64,000 nucleotides of DNA from Enterobacteriaceae endosymbiont of Donacia marginata. Its GTDB lineage: Bacteria; Pseudomonadota; Gammaproteobacteria; Enterobacterales; Enterobacteriaceae. The DNA is taken from contig NZ_CP046184.1 in the NCBI RefSeq assembly GCF_012567685.1, positions 111,200 through 175,199 of the forward strand. Direction: 5' to 3'. Below the pieces are notes generated by a model. The model saw only the letters and a program-made list of their open reading frames with translations. It was not told where the DNA came from and did not search any database. Shown here piece after piece: positions 22,046 to 31,963 of this stretch. Position 1 is the stretch's first letter. Every line of letters begins with the position of its first letter. The position numbers and the translations under genes are program-made.

Positions 22046-22975
22046 ATGAATCATATACCAGTTTTACTAAAAGAATCTATTCAAAGTTTAAATATTAAAA
22101 ATAACGGAATGTATATAGATGCTACTTATGGTTGTGGAGGACATACAAAATTAATTTTATCTAAATTAGGAAATTATGGACGAATTTATGCAATAGATTG
22201 TGATATAAAAACAATTTTAAAACATAAAATTATAGATAATAGAATTGTTTATATTAATAATAATTTTTCAAATTTAAAATCTATTTTAGATAATAAAATA
22301 GGTAAAATAGATGGCATATTGTTTGATTTAGGAATCTCTTCATTTCAATTAAATAATCCACAAAGAGGTTTTTCTTATATGTTTAATGGACCATTAGATA
22401 TGCGTATAAATCAAAAAAAAGAGGAAACAGCTTATACTTTATTAAAAAATATAAATGAAAAAAAATTATCTGAAATACTAAAAAAATATGGTGAAGAAAA
22501 ATACCATAAAAAAATAGCATATAATATAAAAAAATATATTTTACATAAAAAATTAAATAATACACAAGATTTATCTACTTTAATATGTTCTATCAATAAA
22601 AAAAGTAAATTTAAACATCCAGCTAAGAGATCTTTTCAAGCAATAAGAATTTTTTTAAATAAAGAAATAGAAGAATTAAAAAAAGCTTTAAATAATTCAT
22701 TAAAATTATTAAAAAAAGGTGGTATTTTATCAATTATTAGTTTTCATTCAATAGAAGATAGAATCATCAAATATTTTATGAAAAAAAATAGTATTTTATA
22801 TAAAAAAAATATTCATCATAAATTACCTTTAACTGAAAAAGAAATAAATAATTTTTATTATAAAAATAATAAGATAAAATTAAAAATTATTAGTAGAATT
22901 TTCCCTAGTAAAAAAGAAATTTTTAAAAATCCCAGATCAAGAAGTGCAATACTACGTATTGCAGAAAAAATTTAA
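22046..22975 (+). CDS. rsmH: 16S rRNA (cytosine(1402)-N4)-methyltransferase
   Basis: SAM-dependent methyltransferase acting on the decoding centre of 16S rRNA; traditionally mraW, first of the dcw cluster here. It is 309 residues. Class I motif DATYGCGGHTKLIL, FDLGISSFQLN and GGILSIISFHSIEDR are all present. mraZ, usually upstream, is absent. Downstream, 63 bases separate it from murE where ftsL and ftsI normally sit. Confidence 0.95.
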   Translation: MNHIPVLLKESIQSLNIKNNGMYIDATYGCGGHTKLILSKLGNYGRIYAIDCDIKTILKHKIIDNRIVYINNNFSNLKSILDNKIGKIDGILFDLGISSFQLNNPQRGFSYMFNGPLDMRINQKKEETAYTLLKNINEKKLSEILKKYGEEKYHKKIAYNIKKYILHKKLNNTQDLSTLICSINKKSKFKHPAKRSFQAIRIFLNKEIEELKKALNNSLKLLKKGGILSIISFHSIEDRIIKYFMKKNSILYKKNIHHKLPLTEKEINNFYYKNNKIKLKIISRIFPSKKEIFKNPRSRSAILRIAEKI

Positions 22976-23038
22976 AAATAATAATTTTAATTTATTATTT
23001 CATTTCCAGAAAATATTTTAAATTAAGGATTTAAATCA

Positions 23039-24544
23039 TTGATTTCTTCTTTATTCAGTTTACAAAAATTATTAAATAAATATATAAAAAATAATTTAAT
23101 TAAGAATATTTTAATAGATAGAATGGTTTTAGATAGTCGAAAAATTAAAGGTAAAAATTGTCTTTTTGTAGCAATAAAGGGATATAAAAATAATGGTAAA
23201 AACTTTATTAAAGATGCCATATTAAAAGGAGCAATTGCTATATTAACATATTCAGATGAAAAGATATCATCTTTTAGTATTATTTTTAAAAAAAATATAC
23301 CTATTATCTATTTACCTAATTTAAATAAACATATCTCATATTTTGCAGGATTATTATATGATAATCCTAGTAAAAAAATACCTATTATAGGAATTACAGG
23401 GACTAATGGTAAAACAAGTATAACCCATTTTTTAATGCAATGGATAAAATTATTAGGAGGTAATCCTGCTATTTTAAGTACTATTGGTAATGGTTTTAGT
23501 AATAAATTAGTTCAAACCAATAATACAACAGATTCAGCAATAAAAATACAATCTACAATAAGAAAATTTATAAAAAAAAAAGCAAATATTATAATAATGG
23601 AAGTCTCTTCTCATGGATTAACCCAATTTAGAGTATATAATATATTTTTTACTGTTGGAATTTTTACAAATTTAACTAGAGATCATTTAGACTATCATCA
23701 TAATATGAATAATTATGAATTATCTAAATGGAATTTTTTTTCTAATCACAAAGTAAAAAAAAAAATTATAAATATTGATGATAATATTGGATTTAAATGG
23801 TCTAAAAGATTATCTGATGTAATTTCGGTTACTACTAAAAAAAAAAAATTATATAAGTCTAAAATATTTATTTATATAAAAAATGTAATTTATTTACCTA
23901 ATAAAACAATTATTTTGTTTAATTCAAGTTGGGGTAATGGCAAAATGAGAATAAATTTAATTGGTAAATTTAACGTTATAAATATTATTTTAGGTATGGC
24001 TGCATTATTAAGTTTAAATTATCCGTTAAAAAAATTATTACAAACAGTATCTAAAATAAAACCTGTCCAAGGACGTATGCAAAAAATATATTTTAAAAAA
24101 AAATATTCTAATATAGTAATTGACTACGCTCATAGTCCTGATTCATTAAAAAATATATTATTAACTATAAGATCAATTACTTGTGGAAAAGTATGGTGTA
24201 TTTTTGGATGTGGAGGAGAAAGAGATTTAGGAAAAAGAAAAATAATGGGATATATAGCAACTAAATATGCTGAAAATGTAATTTTAACTACTGATAATCC
24301 TAGAACAGAGAATATAAATAAAATAATTGAAGATATAAAACAAGGATGTAGTCTATCAAGTAATATATATATTATATTAGATAGGACTAAAGCAATTTCT
24401 TATGCAATATATAATTCTTCTCAAAGAGATACAATTTTAATTGCTGGTAAAGGACATGAAAATTATCAAATTATTGGTAATAAAATTTTAAATTATTCAG
24501 ATTTTAGTACTATTAAAAATATATTAAAAAATAAATATGAATAA
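23039..24544 (+). CDS. murE: UDP-MurNAc-tripeptide synthetase (meso-diaminopimelate-adding)
   Basis: Adds the third residue to the peptidoglycan stem. It is 501 residues. The ATP-binding loop GITGTNGKTS, the carbamylated-lysine region and the meso-DAP-specific DNPRT motif (TDNPRTEN) are present, so the murein is predicted to be DAP type. The start is a TTG at 23039 with AAGGA nine bases upstream; family alignment of the N-terminus agrees and no better ATG exists. The stop overlaps murF by eight bases. Contains an A12 run at about codon 266. Confidence 0.96.
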   Translation: MISSLFSLQKLLNKYIKNNLIKNILIDRMVLDSRKIKGKNCLFVAIKGYKNNGKNFIKDAILKGAIAILTYSDEKISSFSIIFKKNIPIIYLPNLNKHISYFAGLLYDNPSKKIPIIGITGTNGKTSITHFLMQWIKLLGGNPAILSTIGNGFSNKLVQTNNTTDSAIKIQSTIRKFIKKKANIIIMEVSSHGLTQFRVYNIFFTVGIFTNLTRDHLDYHHNMNNYELSKWNFFSNHKVKKKIINIDDNIGFKWSKRLSDVISVTTKKKKLYKSKIFIYIKNVIYLPNKTIILFNSSWGNGKMRINLIGKFNVINIILGMAALLSLNYPLKKLLQTVSKIKPVQGRMQKIYFKKKYSNIVIDYAHSPDSLKNILLTIRSITCGKVWCIFGCGGERDLGKRKIMGYIATKYAENVILTTDNPRTENINKIIEDIKQGCSLSSNIYIILDRTKAISYAIYNSSQRDTILIAGKGHENYQIIGNKILNYSDFSTIKNILKNKYE

Positions 24545-25916
24545 ATTAATCAGTTTAAAAAAACTATCAAAAATAGTCAATGGAATATTAATTGGTGGAA
24601 ATAATATTAAAATATTGCATTATTCTATAAATAGTAAAAAAATTAAAAAAAATTGTATGTTTATTGCTATTCATGGAAAAAAATTAGATGGACATTTTTT
24701 TATTAATGAAGCAATTAAAAATGGAGCATTAGCTATATTAGTAGAGAAATTTGTTAATGTTAATATTGCTCAAATAATAGTATTTGATACTATCTTAGCA
24801 CTAGGAAAAATAGGCTTATGGAAAAGAACAAAATTTAATAATAATCCTGTAATAGGAATAACAGGTTCATCAGGTAAAACTTCAGTAAAAGAAATGACAA
24901 TATCTATATTAAAAAAAAAGTATAAAGTTATATTTACTAAAAAAAACATGAATAACCATATAGGTATTCCCCTAACTTTATTAGATTTTACAAATAAGTA
25001 TCAATGTGCAGTAATTGAAATAGGCGGAAATCAAATTAATGATATTACTTATACTTCTAGTCTTGTAAAACCTAATATTGCACTAATTAATAATATATCA
25101 GAATCACATTTACAAGGATTTAAATCGTTAAAAAATATTATTAAATGTAAAAGTAATATTTTTAATTATTTAACAAATCAAGGAACTGCTATTGTTAATT
25201 ATGATGATAATAATCAAAAAAAAATTTTAAAAAAGTTAATTAATAATTGTAATATTTTAACTTTTTCTTTATACAATAAAAAAACTGATTTTTTTACAAA
25301 AAATATAAAAATTTTACCTAATAAAATTAGGTTTATTTTAATATCTCCTATTGGAGAAATCTTAATCCGATTATTTTTAATCGGGGGAGGAATCCATAAT
25401 ATTAGTAATGCATTAGCATCTGCTGCCTTATCTTTTTCTATAGGATGTTCATTAGATGAAATTGCCAATGGTCTAAAATATTTTAGATCTATACAGGGAA
25501 GAATGTATCCAATTATTATTGATAATAACAAATTACTTATAAATGATACATATAATGCAAATCCTAATTCTGTAAATATAGCAATTAATATTCTTAAAAA
25601 CTTTAAAGGTACTAAAATTTTAGTTATTGGTGATATGTTAGAATTAGGAAAATATACATTATTTTATCATAAAAAAATTAAAAATTTAATTTTACAAACT
25701 AATATAGATTATATTTTTAGTTTTGGGAAATATAGTAAATATATTACTGAAAATAATATAAATGCACAACATTTTTTAAATAAAAAAACATTAATAAATA
25801 AACTATTTTTAATAATAAAAAAATTAAAAAATTATACAATTTTATTTAAAGGATCACGTAATAATAAAATGGAAATATTAATTGATATTTTATTGGAGAA
25901 ATTAAAATGTTATTAA
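24537..25916 (+). CDS. murF: UDP-MurNAc-tripeptide--D-Ala-D-Ala ligase
   Basis: Completes the UDP-MurNAc-pentapeptide by adding D-Ala-D-Ala made by DdlB. It is 459 residues in the three-domain Mur ligase fold. ATP loop GITGSSGKTSVKEM, the KNMNNHIGIPLTLL substrate loop and the C-terminal NDTYNANPNS motif are present. The start codon lies inside the murE end (8-base overlap) and the end overlaps mraY by 10 bases, so the three genes are tightly coupled. Confidence 0.96.
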   Translation: MNKLISLKKLSKIVNGILIGGNNIKILHYSINSKKIKKNCMFIAIHGKKLDGHFFINEAIKNGALAILVEKFVNVNIAQIIVFDTILALGKIGLWKRTKFNNNPVIGITGSSGKTSVKEMTISILKKKYKVIFTKKNMNNHIGIPLTLLDFTNKYQCAVIEIGGNQINDITYTSSLVKPNIALINNISESHLQGFKSLKNIIKCKSNIFNYLTNQGTAIVNYDDNNQKKILKKLINNCNILTFSLYNKKTDFFTKNIKILPNKIRFILISPIGEILIRLFLIGGGIHNISNALASAALSFSIGCSLDEIANGLKYFRSIQGRMYPIIIDNNKLLINDTYNANPNSVNIAINILKNFKGTKILVIGDMLELGKYTLFYHKKIKNLILQTNIDYIFSFGKYSKYITENNINAQHFLNKKTLINKLFLIIKKLKNYTILFKGSRNNKMEILIDILLEKLKCY

Positions 25917-26995
25917 TATTATTTAAATATTTACAATATTTTTTAAAAAATTTAGATTTTTTTTTAATAAGTTTTAAAATTCGTTTTATAATGGCATTTT
26001 TAATATCTTTTTTAATTACTTTTTTTTTAAGTCCATTTTTTATTAATTATTTTAAGAAAAAAAAAATTTCTCAAATTATTAGAAAAAATGGGCCTATTAC
26101 CCATTATTCTAAAAATAATACTCCTACTATGGGAGGAATAATCTTATTATTATCTATTTTTATATCTGTTATTTTTTGTTCAGATTTATCAAATAAATAT
26201 ATTTTTTATTCATTAATAATGATGTTATTATATTCAATAATTGGATTTATAGATGATTTGTATAAAATTATTCTAAATAATTCTAAAGGATTATCATCTT
26301 CTAAAAAATTTTTTTTTCAATCAATCTGCACAATTCCAATAATGTCATTTATTTATATAAATAATACAGAAAAATTATATATACAATTTATTTTACCCTT
26401 TTTTACAAATAAAATTATTAAATATAATTTAAATTATACTTTATATTTAATTATTTCTTATTTAATAGTTATTGGGATAAGTAATTCTGTAAATTTAACT
26501 GATGGATTAGATGGTTTAGTAATAATGCCCATAATTTTTATTTCTTTAGGACTATCTATATTATGTTATTCTTCAGGAGATATATATTTTTCTGAATATC
26601 TTAATATTATTTATGTAAAAAACGCAAAAGAATTAATAATTATATGTTTAGCTATTATTGGATCAGGATTAGGATTTTTATGGTATAATACCTATCCTGC
26701 TAAAATTTTTATGGGAGATGTCGGTTCTTTATCATTAGGTTGTATCATATCAATGATAGCAATATTAATAAGACAAGAATTTTTATTTCTTATCATGTGT
26801 GGTATATTCATACTAGAATCAATTTCTGTAATAATTCAAGTAATTAAATTTAAATATAATCGAAAACGTTTTTTTTTAATGGCTCCTTTACATCATCATT
26901 ATGAATTAAAGGGAATTATGGAACCTTGTATTATTATTAGATTTTGGATTATTTCATTAATATTAGTGTTATTTTCTTTAATTATAATAATATAA
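25907..26995 (+). CDS. mraY: Phospho-MurNAc-pentapeptide transferase
   Basis: Inner-membrane enzyme joining UDP-MurNAc-pentapeptide to undecaprenyl phosphate to give lipid I. It is 362 residues with about ten hydrophobic segments. Catalytic and Mg-binding residues are visible in GFIDDLYK, NLTDGLDGL and FMGDVGSL, plus the HHHYELKG loop. The start overlaps murF, and the N-terminus has the length of the E. coli protein, so the first ATG is kept. It uses the undecaprenyl carrier, which must be made elsewhere. Confidence 0.95.
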   Translation: MLLILFKYLQYFLKNLDFFLISFKIRFIMAFLISFLITFFLSPFFINYFKKKKISQIIRKNGPITHYSKNNTPTMGGIILLLSIFISVIFCSDLSNKYIFYSLIMMLLYSIIGFIDDLYKIILNNSKGLSSSKKFFFQSICTIPIMSFIYINNTEKLYIQFILPFFTNKIIKYNLNYTLYLIISYLIVIGISNSVNLTDGLDGLVIMPIIFISLGLSILCYSSGDIYFSEYLNIIYVKNAKELIIICLAIIGSGLGFLWYNTYPAKIFMGDVGSLSLGCIISMIAILIRQEFLFLIMCGIFILESISVIIQVIKFKYNRKRFFLMAPLHHHYELKGIMEPCIIIRFWIISLILVLFSLIIII

Positions 26996-27005
26996 AAAAT
27001 TTAAA

Positions 27006-28322
27006 ATGAATAAAAAAATACTTATTATAGGATTAGGATTAACAGGTATATCATGTTTAAATTTTCTTTTAAAAAAAAATATTATACCATCTGTAATGGA
27101 TACATGTAATCATCCCAAATTTATAAAAAAAATACCATCTTATATTCCATGCCATTTAGGCTTTTTAAAAAAAGAATGGATATTAAATTCACAATTAATA
27201 ATTTTAAGTCCTGGTATATCAATTTTCAATAATATTTTATTAGAAGCGAAAAAAAAAGGTATTGAAATAATAGGAGATATAGAATTATTTGCACGTTATA
27301 ATACAACACCTGTAATAGCGATTACAGGTACAAATGGTAAGAGTACTGTTACCAACATGATTGGTAAAATTATGAAAAAAAATAATTTTAACATTAGTGT
27401 TGGAGGTAATATAGGTTACCCTGTTTTAGATTTATTATCTTTTACAAGAGATTTTTATATTTTAGAAATATCTAGTTTTCAATTAGAAACAATAAAAAAA
27501 TTAAATATTTATATTGCTGTTATTTTAAATATTTCACAAGATCATATGGACCGATATCCATTGGGAATGGAACAATATCGTGATTTTAAATTACGTATTT
27601 ATAAATATGCTTCTATTTGTATATATAATGCCGATAACATATTATGTTATCCTAAATATTTTGATCAAAAAAAAAAATATATAACTTTTGGAGAATTTTC
27701 TGGTAAATATACATTATCTTATGCTAAAAAAAATATTTATTTACAAATTAATAATAAAAAAATTTTAAATTTTAATAAAACAAAATTAATTGGTATTCAT
27801 AATTATTTAAATGCTTTAGCAGTATTAGCAGTAACAGATTTATTAAAAATTTCTAAAAAAATTTCCTTACAAGAAATAAGTAATTATTTAAATATGGATC
27901 ATATATTACAAATAATTCATATAGAAAATGGGGTTACCTGGATTAATGATTCAAAATCTACAAATGTTAGTAGTACTAAAGCAGCATTAAAATATTTATA
28001 TAAAAAAAAAAGAATTTGGTTATTATTAGGAGGATATGATAAAAATTGTGAGTTATATTTATTAAAAAAATATTTACAAAAAAGAAATAATATTAATGTT
28101 TATTGTTTTGGAATATCAAGTAAAAAAATATTATCATTTTATCCTAAAGCAAAAGTAGTAAAAACAATATATCAAGGAATAGAAAAAATAATTAAATTAG
28201 TAAATTTTGGAGATGTTGTATTATTATCACCCGCTTGTTCTAGTATTGACCAATTTAAAAATTTTAAACATCGTGGTAAAGAATTTATAAGATTAGTTAA
28301 AAAATTTCATAATTCTAAATAA
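27006..28322 (+). CDS. murD: UDP-MurNAc-L-alanine--D-glutamate ligase
   Basis: Adds D-glutamate to UDP-MurNAc-L-Ala. It is 438 residues. ATP loop AITGTNGKSTVTNM, EISSFQLE and the C-terminal NDSKSTN and LLSPACSSIDQF motifs are intact. It follows mraY by ten bases. The 65 bases to murG replace ftsW and contain a long perfect palindrome. An A11 run occurs around the QKKKY stretch. Confidence 0.96.
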   Translation: MNKKILIIGLGLTGISCLNFLLKKNIIPSVMDTCNHPKFIKKIPSYIPCHLGFLKKEWILNSQLIILSPGISIFNNILLEAKKKGIEIIGDIELFARYNTTPVIAITGTNGKSTVTNMIGKIMKKNNFNISVGGNIGYPVLDLLSFTRDFYILEISSFQLETIKKLNIYIAVILNISQDHMDRYPLGMEQYRDFKLRIYKYASICIYNADNILCYPKYFDQKKKYITFGEFSGKYTLSYAKKNIYLQINNKKILNFNKTKLIGIHNYLNALAVLAVTDLLKISKKISLQEISNYLNMDHILQIIHIENGVTWINDSKSTNVSSTKAALKYLYKKKRIWLLLGGYDKNCELYLLKKYLQKRNNINVYCFGISSKKILSFYPKAKVVKTIYQGIEKIIKLVNFGDVVLLSPACSSIDQFKNFKHRGKEFIRLVKKFHNSK

Positions 28323-28349
28323 TATATTTTTATAAAAAAATAATATATA

Positions 28350-28387
28350 ATTTTAAATATTTTAATATATATTAAAATATTTAAAAT
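28350..28387. repeat. 38-bp perfect palindrome abutting the murG start codon
   Basis: Two 19-base arms (28350-28368 and 28369-28387) are exact reverse complements with no spacer, all A/T. The last base touches the murG ATG at 28388. No Shine-Dalgarno is visible before murG. The palindrome occupies the scar left by ftsW. As RNA it would fold into a hairpin covering the ribosome landing site; as DNA it could act as a terminator-like or cruciform element. Function is inferred only. Confidence 0.75.
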
Positions 28388-29449
28388 ATGAAAAAAAAAA
28401 AAATTATTATAGTAGCTGGGGGTACAGGAGGTCATATTAATCCAGCTTTAAATATAGCATATAAATTAATACAAAAAGGTTGGGAAGTACGTTGGTTAGG
28501 TACATCATCTAGAATGGAAGCTAATATTATTCCTAAAAAAGATATATATATATATTTAATAGAATTTTGTAAATTTAAAAAAAAAAATATTTTTTCTATA
28601 ATTATTACTATATTTAAATTAATTGTATTAACTTATAAATCAATTTTAATTTATAAAAATTATAAACCGCATTTAGTTTTGACAATGGGGAGTTATATTT
28701 CTGGTCCTAGTGGTTTAGCTGCATGGTTATGTAATATACCATTAATAATACATGAACAAAATAGTATTTCTGGTATAACAAATAAAATTCTATCTAAAAT
28801 AGCAACCATAAAAATGGAAGCATATCCAAATACATTAAATAATGCAATCTTAGTAGGAAATCCTATAAGTAATAAAATAATTAAATTATCTTTATACAAG
28901 AGATCTTTTATAAAAATTCATAAACCTATTCATTTATTAATTACAGGAGGAAGTCAAGGAGCAGATTTAATAAATAAAATAGGTATAAAATTAGCAAAAA
29001 TTTTAGGTAATAAAATATCTATTTTACATCAAGTTGGTAAAGGTAATTTTAAAAAAATATATTATGAATATAAAAAAAATAAAATTAATAATCTAACTAT
29101 ACAAGAATATATAGAAAATATAGATAAAGCATATAAATGGGCTGATATTATACTATGTCGATCAGGAGCTATGACTGTAACAGAAATTACAACAATAGGA
29201 TTACCTGCTATTTTTATACCTTTTCAACATAAAGATAAACAACAATATTTTAATGCGATAAATTTAAAAAAAATAGGAGTTGCTAAAATATATGAACAAC
29301 ATAATTTAAATATTAATAAAATTGCTCATACTATATTAACTTTAAATAAAAAAAAAATAGCATATATGGCAAAAAGATCATATAATTTAGTAAAAATAAA
29401 TTCTATAGAATTAATTTATAAAGAACTAAAAAAAATAAAAATTAATTAG
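28388..29449 (+). CDS. murG: UDP-GlcNAc--lipid I N-acetylglucosaminyltransferase
   Basis: Peripheral inner-membrane GT28 enzyme turning lipid I into lipid II. It is 353 residues. The N-terminal glycine loop VAGGTGGHINPALNIA and the GGSQGADLIN loop are present, as are the C-terminal RSGAMTVTEI donor-site residues. The ATG is followed at once by a run of 13 A (28391-28403) encoding four lysines, making the start region prone to polymerase slippage. It lies directly after a 38-bp palindrome and has no clear Shine-Dalgarno, so initiation may be unusual. Confidence 0.95.
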   Translation: MKKKKIIIVAGGTGGHINPALNIAYKLIQKGWEVRWLGTSSRMEANIIPKKDIYIYLIEFCKFKKKNIFSIIITIFKLIVLTYKSILIYKNYKPHLVLTMGSYISGPSGLAAWLCNIPLIIHEQNSISGITNKILSKIATIKMEAYPNTLNNAILVGNPISNKIIKLSLYKRSFIKIHKPIHLLITGGSQGADLINKIGIKLAKILGNKISILHQVGKGNFKKIYYEYKKNKINNLTIQEYIENIDKAYKWADIILCRSGAMTVTEITTIGLPAIFIPFQHKDKQQYFNAINLKKIGVAKIYEQHNLNINKIAHTILTLNKKKIAYMAKRSYNLVKINSIELIYKELKKIKIN

Positions 29450-29479
29450 TTTAATTTTAAATAAAAAAAATTTATCAAT

Positions 29480-30958
29480 ATGTTTAATAAAACAAATTTA
29501 AATCAAATACCAAAAATGAAAAATATTAATCATATCTATTTAATTGGTATTGGTGGATCTGGTATGAGTGGAATTGCAGTAATTTTAGCGAAACAAGGTT
29601 ATAAAGTTAGTGGATCAGATATATTTCCTTCTAATTTTATTAGAAAAAAATTAAATTCATTAAATATAAAAATATACTTAAAACATGATGCTAAAAATAT
29701 TACAAATAATATAGATCTTATTATTTTATCTACTGCTATTAAAAATAATAATTCAGAATTAATTCAAGCTAAAAAATTAAACCTTCTTATTATTAGTAGG
29801 GGACAAATGTTAGCAGAATTAATGAGATTTTTTTATGGTATAACTATTACAGGAACTCATGGAAAGACTACAACTACTGCGATAGTATACAAAATATTTA
29901 AATTATTTATGTTAGATCCTACATTTATTAATGGTGGTTTTTTAAAAATTTCTAAAGAAAATGCTTATTTAGGTTCAAGTAGATATTTTATTGCAGAAGC
30001 AGATGAAAGTGATAGATCATTTTTATATTTAAATCCAATAATAAATATTATTACAAATATTGAAAATGAACATTTAGATTATTATCAAAATAATATTGAA
30101 ATTTTAAAAGAAACATTTTTAAAATTTTTAAAAAATATCCCATTTTATGGATGTATTATTATTTGTATAGATAATATTCATAATTATGATTTAATAAAAC
30201 AAAATAAAAATATTTTAAAACAAAACATTATTACATATGGGTTTCACAAAGAAGCTGATTTGCAATTATATAATTTTCAAGAAAATGGATATAAAAGTAA
30301 ATTTTTTTTATTAGAAAAAAAAAAAAATATATCTTTAGAAATAAATTTAAGTATTCCTGGATATCATAATGCTTTAAATGCAACTGCTGCATTTGCTGCA
30401 TCAGCTTATATTGGTCTTGACCCTAAAATCATTATAAAATTTTTAAAAAAATTTGAAGGGATTAAAAGAAGATTTGATATTTTAGGATCTATTCCACCTT
30501 ATCAAAAAATAAAATATAAAAAAAATATAATTATTATTGATGATTATGGTCATCATCCTAGTGAAATAAATATAACTATAAATACAACACGTCAAATATG
30601 GCCAAATAGAAAATTAGTAATGATTTTTCAACCTCATCGTTATTCCAGAACTAAAAATTTATTAAATAAATTTGTAAAAATATTATCTAAAGTTGATAAA
30701 TTATTTATTTTAAATACTTATTCTGCAGGAGAAAATATGCTTAAAGAAGCTAATAGTGAATTTTTAACTAAGAAAATAAAAGAATTAGGGATTATTAATC
30801 CTAAATTTATTAAATTAAAAAATTATTTTGATATTGCAAATAATATATATTTAAAATTAACAGGAAATGAAATATTAATTTTTCAAGGAGCAGGTGATAT
30901 AAATAATATATCATCATTATTAATTAAGAATAGTTTACAAAAAAATGATGAAAGTTAA
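29480..30958 (+). CDS. murC: UDP-N-acetylmuramate--L-alanine ligase
   Basis: Adds the first amino acid of the peptidoglycan stem. It is 492 residues. GIGGSGMSGIA Rossmann motif, ATP loop TGTHGKTTTTA, EADESDRSFL, and the C-terminal DDYGHHPSEI and FQPHRYSRT segments match enteric MurC. A long A run (about 12-13) lies in the C-terminal half near the LEKKKN stretch, yet the frame is intact. It precedes ddlB by 39 bases. Confidence 0.96.
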   Translation: MFNKTNLNQIPKMKNINHIYLIGIGGSGMSGIAVILAKQGYKVSGSDIFPSNFIRKKLNSLNIKIYLKHDAKNITNNIDLIILSTAIKNNNSELIQAKKLNLLIISRGQMLAELMRFFYGITITGTHGKTTTTAIVYKIFKLFMLDPTFINGGFLKISKENAYLGSSRYFIAEADESDRSFLYLNPIINIITNIENEHLDYYQNNIEILKETFLKFLKNIPFYGCIIICIDNIHNYDLIKQNKNILKQNIITYGFHKEADLQLYNFQENGYKSKFFLLEKKKNISLEINLSIPGYHNALNATAAFAASAYIGLDPKIIIKFLKKFEGIKRRFDILGSIPPYQKIKYKKNIIIIDDYGHHPSEINITINTTRQIWPNRKLVMIFQPHRYSRTKNLLNKFVKILSKVDKLFILNTYSAGENMLKEANSEFLTKKIKELGIINPKFIKLKNYFDIANNIYLKLTGNEILIFQGAGDINNISSLLIKNSLQKNDES

Positions 30959-30997
30959 ATTAATAATAAATAATTATAATAAGTTTTAATTAAAATT

Positions 30998-31921
30998 ATG
31001 TCAAAAAAAATAGCCGTTTTATTTGGAGGTAATTCTCCAGAAAGAGAAATTTCTTTAAAATCTGGTAAAACAATTTTAAATGCTTTAATAAAATTAGGAA
31101 TTAATGCTATTGGGATAGACACGATAAATTTCCCATTATTATATTTAAAAAAATATGGGTTTAAAAAAATTTTTATATCTTTACATGGTAAAGGAGGAGA
31201 AGATGGAACTATTCAGGGGATATTAGATTATCTTAATATTCCTTATACTGGAAGTAATTTATTAGCTTCTGCAATTACTATGAATAAATATCTTACAAAA
31301 ACTATTTGGAATGAATGTGGATTACCAGTTATTTATCCTCATTATTTATTAAATAAAAAAGATTTTATAAAATCAAATTATTTAAGAATAGAAAAAAAAA
31401 TTTTAAAATTAAATTTACCTGTTTTTATTAAACCTAATTGTAATGGTTCTAGTTTAGGAAGTGCTAAAATAAATCATATAGATGATTTATTTAATACACT
31501 AGAAAAATCATTTATATATAATGATGATATTTTAATTGAAAAATATATAAAAGGAGAAGAATATACAGTAGGAATTTTAAATAAACAAATTTTACCTCCT
31601 ATTAAAATAGAATATCCTAACTCTTTTTATAATTATCAAGCTAAATATTATTTAAATACTACTAAATACTATTGTCCTAGTGGATTAAATAAAAGTAAAA
31701 CAAAAGAATTAGAAAATATTGTTTTACATGCATGGAAAGCAGTAAAATGTCAAACATGGGGAAGAATTGATGTAATTTTAGATGTAAATAAAAAATTTCA
31801 ATTATTAGAAATAAATACTATTCCTGGAATGACTATAAATAGTTTATATCCACTAGCAGCAAAAAAAATAGGATTATCTTTTTATGATTTAGTTATAAAA
31901 ATTTTAAATTTAACAAAATAA
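30998..31921 (+). CDS. ddlB: D-alanine--D-alanine ligase
   Basis: ATP-grasp ligase supplying D-Ala-D-Ala to MurF. It is 307 residues. FGGNSPEREISLKSG, LHGKGGEDGTIQG and the C-terminal LEINTIPGMT Mg-binding loop are conserved. It is the last gene of the mur run. ftsQ, ftsA, ftsZ and lpxC, which follow in enteric bacteria, are missing; after 42 bases a convergent DciA-like gene ends. Confidence 0.96.
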   Translation: MSKKIAVLFGGNSPEREISLKSGKTILNALIKLGINAIGIDTINFPLLYLKKYGFKKIFISLHGKGGEDGTIQGILDYLNIPYTGSNLLASAITMNKYLTKTIWNECGLPVIYPHYLLNKKDFIKSNYLRIEKKILKLNLPVFIKPNCNGSSLGSAKINHIDDLFNTLEKSFIYNDDILIEKYIKGEEYTVGILNKQILPPIKIEYPNSFYNYQAKYYLNTTKYYCPSGLNKSKTKELENIVLHAWKAVKCQTWGRIDVILDVNKKFQLLEINTIPGMTINSLYPLAAKKIGLSFYDLVIKILNLTK

Positions 31922-31942
31922 AATTTTTTTTAAAAAATTTTA
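31919..31942. terminator. Hairpin between convergent ddlB and the DciA-like gene
   Basis: An 11-bp perfect stem (31919-31929 with 31932-31942) separated by two bases, with T-rich sequence following on both strands. It starts inside the ddlB stop codon. Position between convergent genes suggests a bidirectional terminator, though A/T-only composition makes this weaker. Confidence 0.45.
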
Positions 31943-31963
31943 TTTACATAACTAATAATTAAA

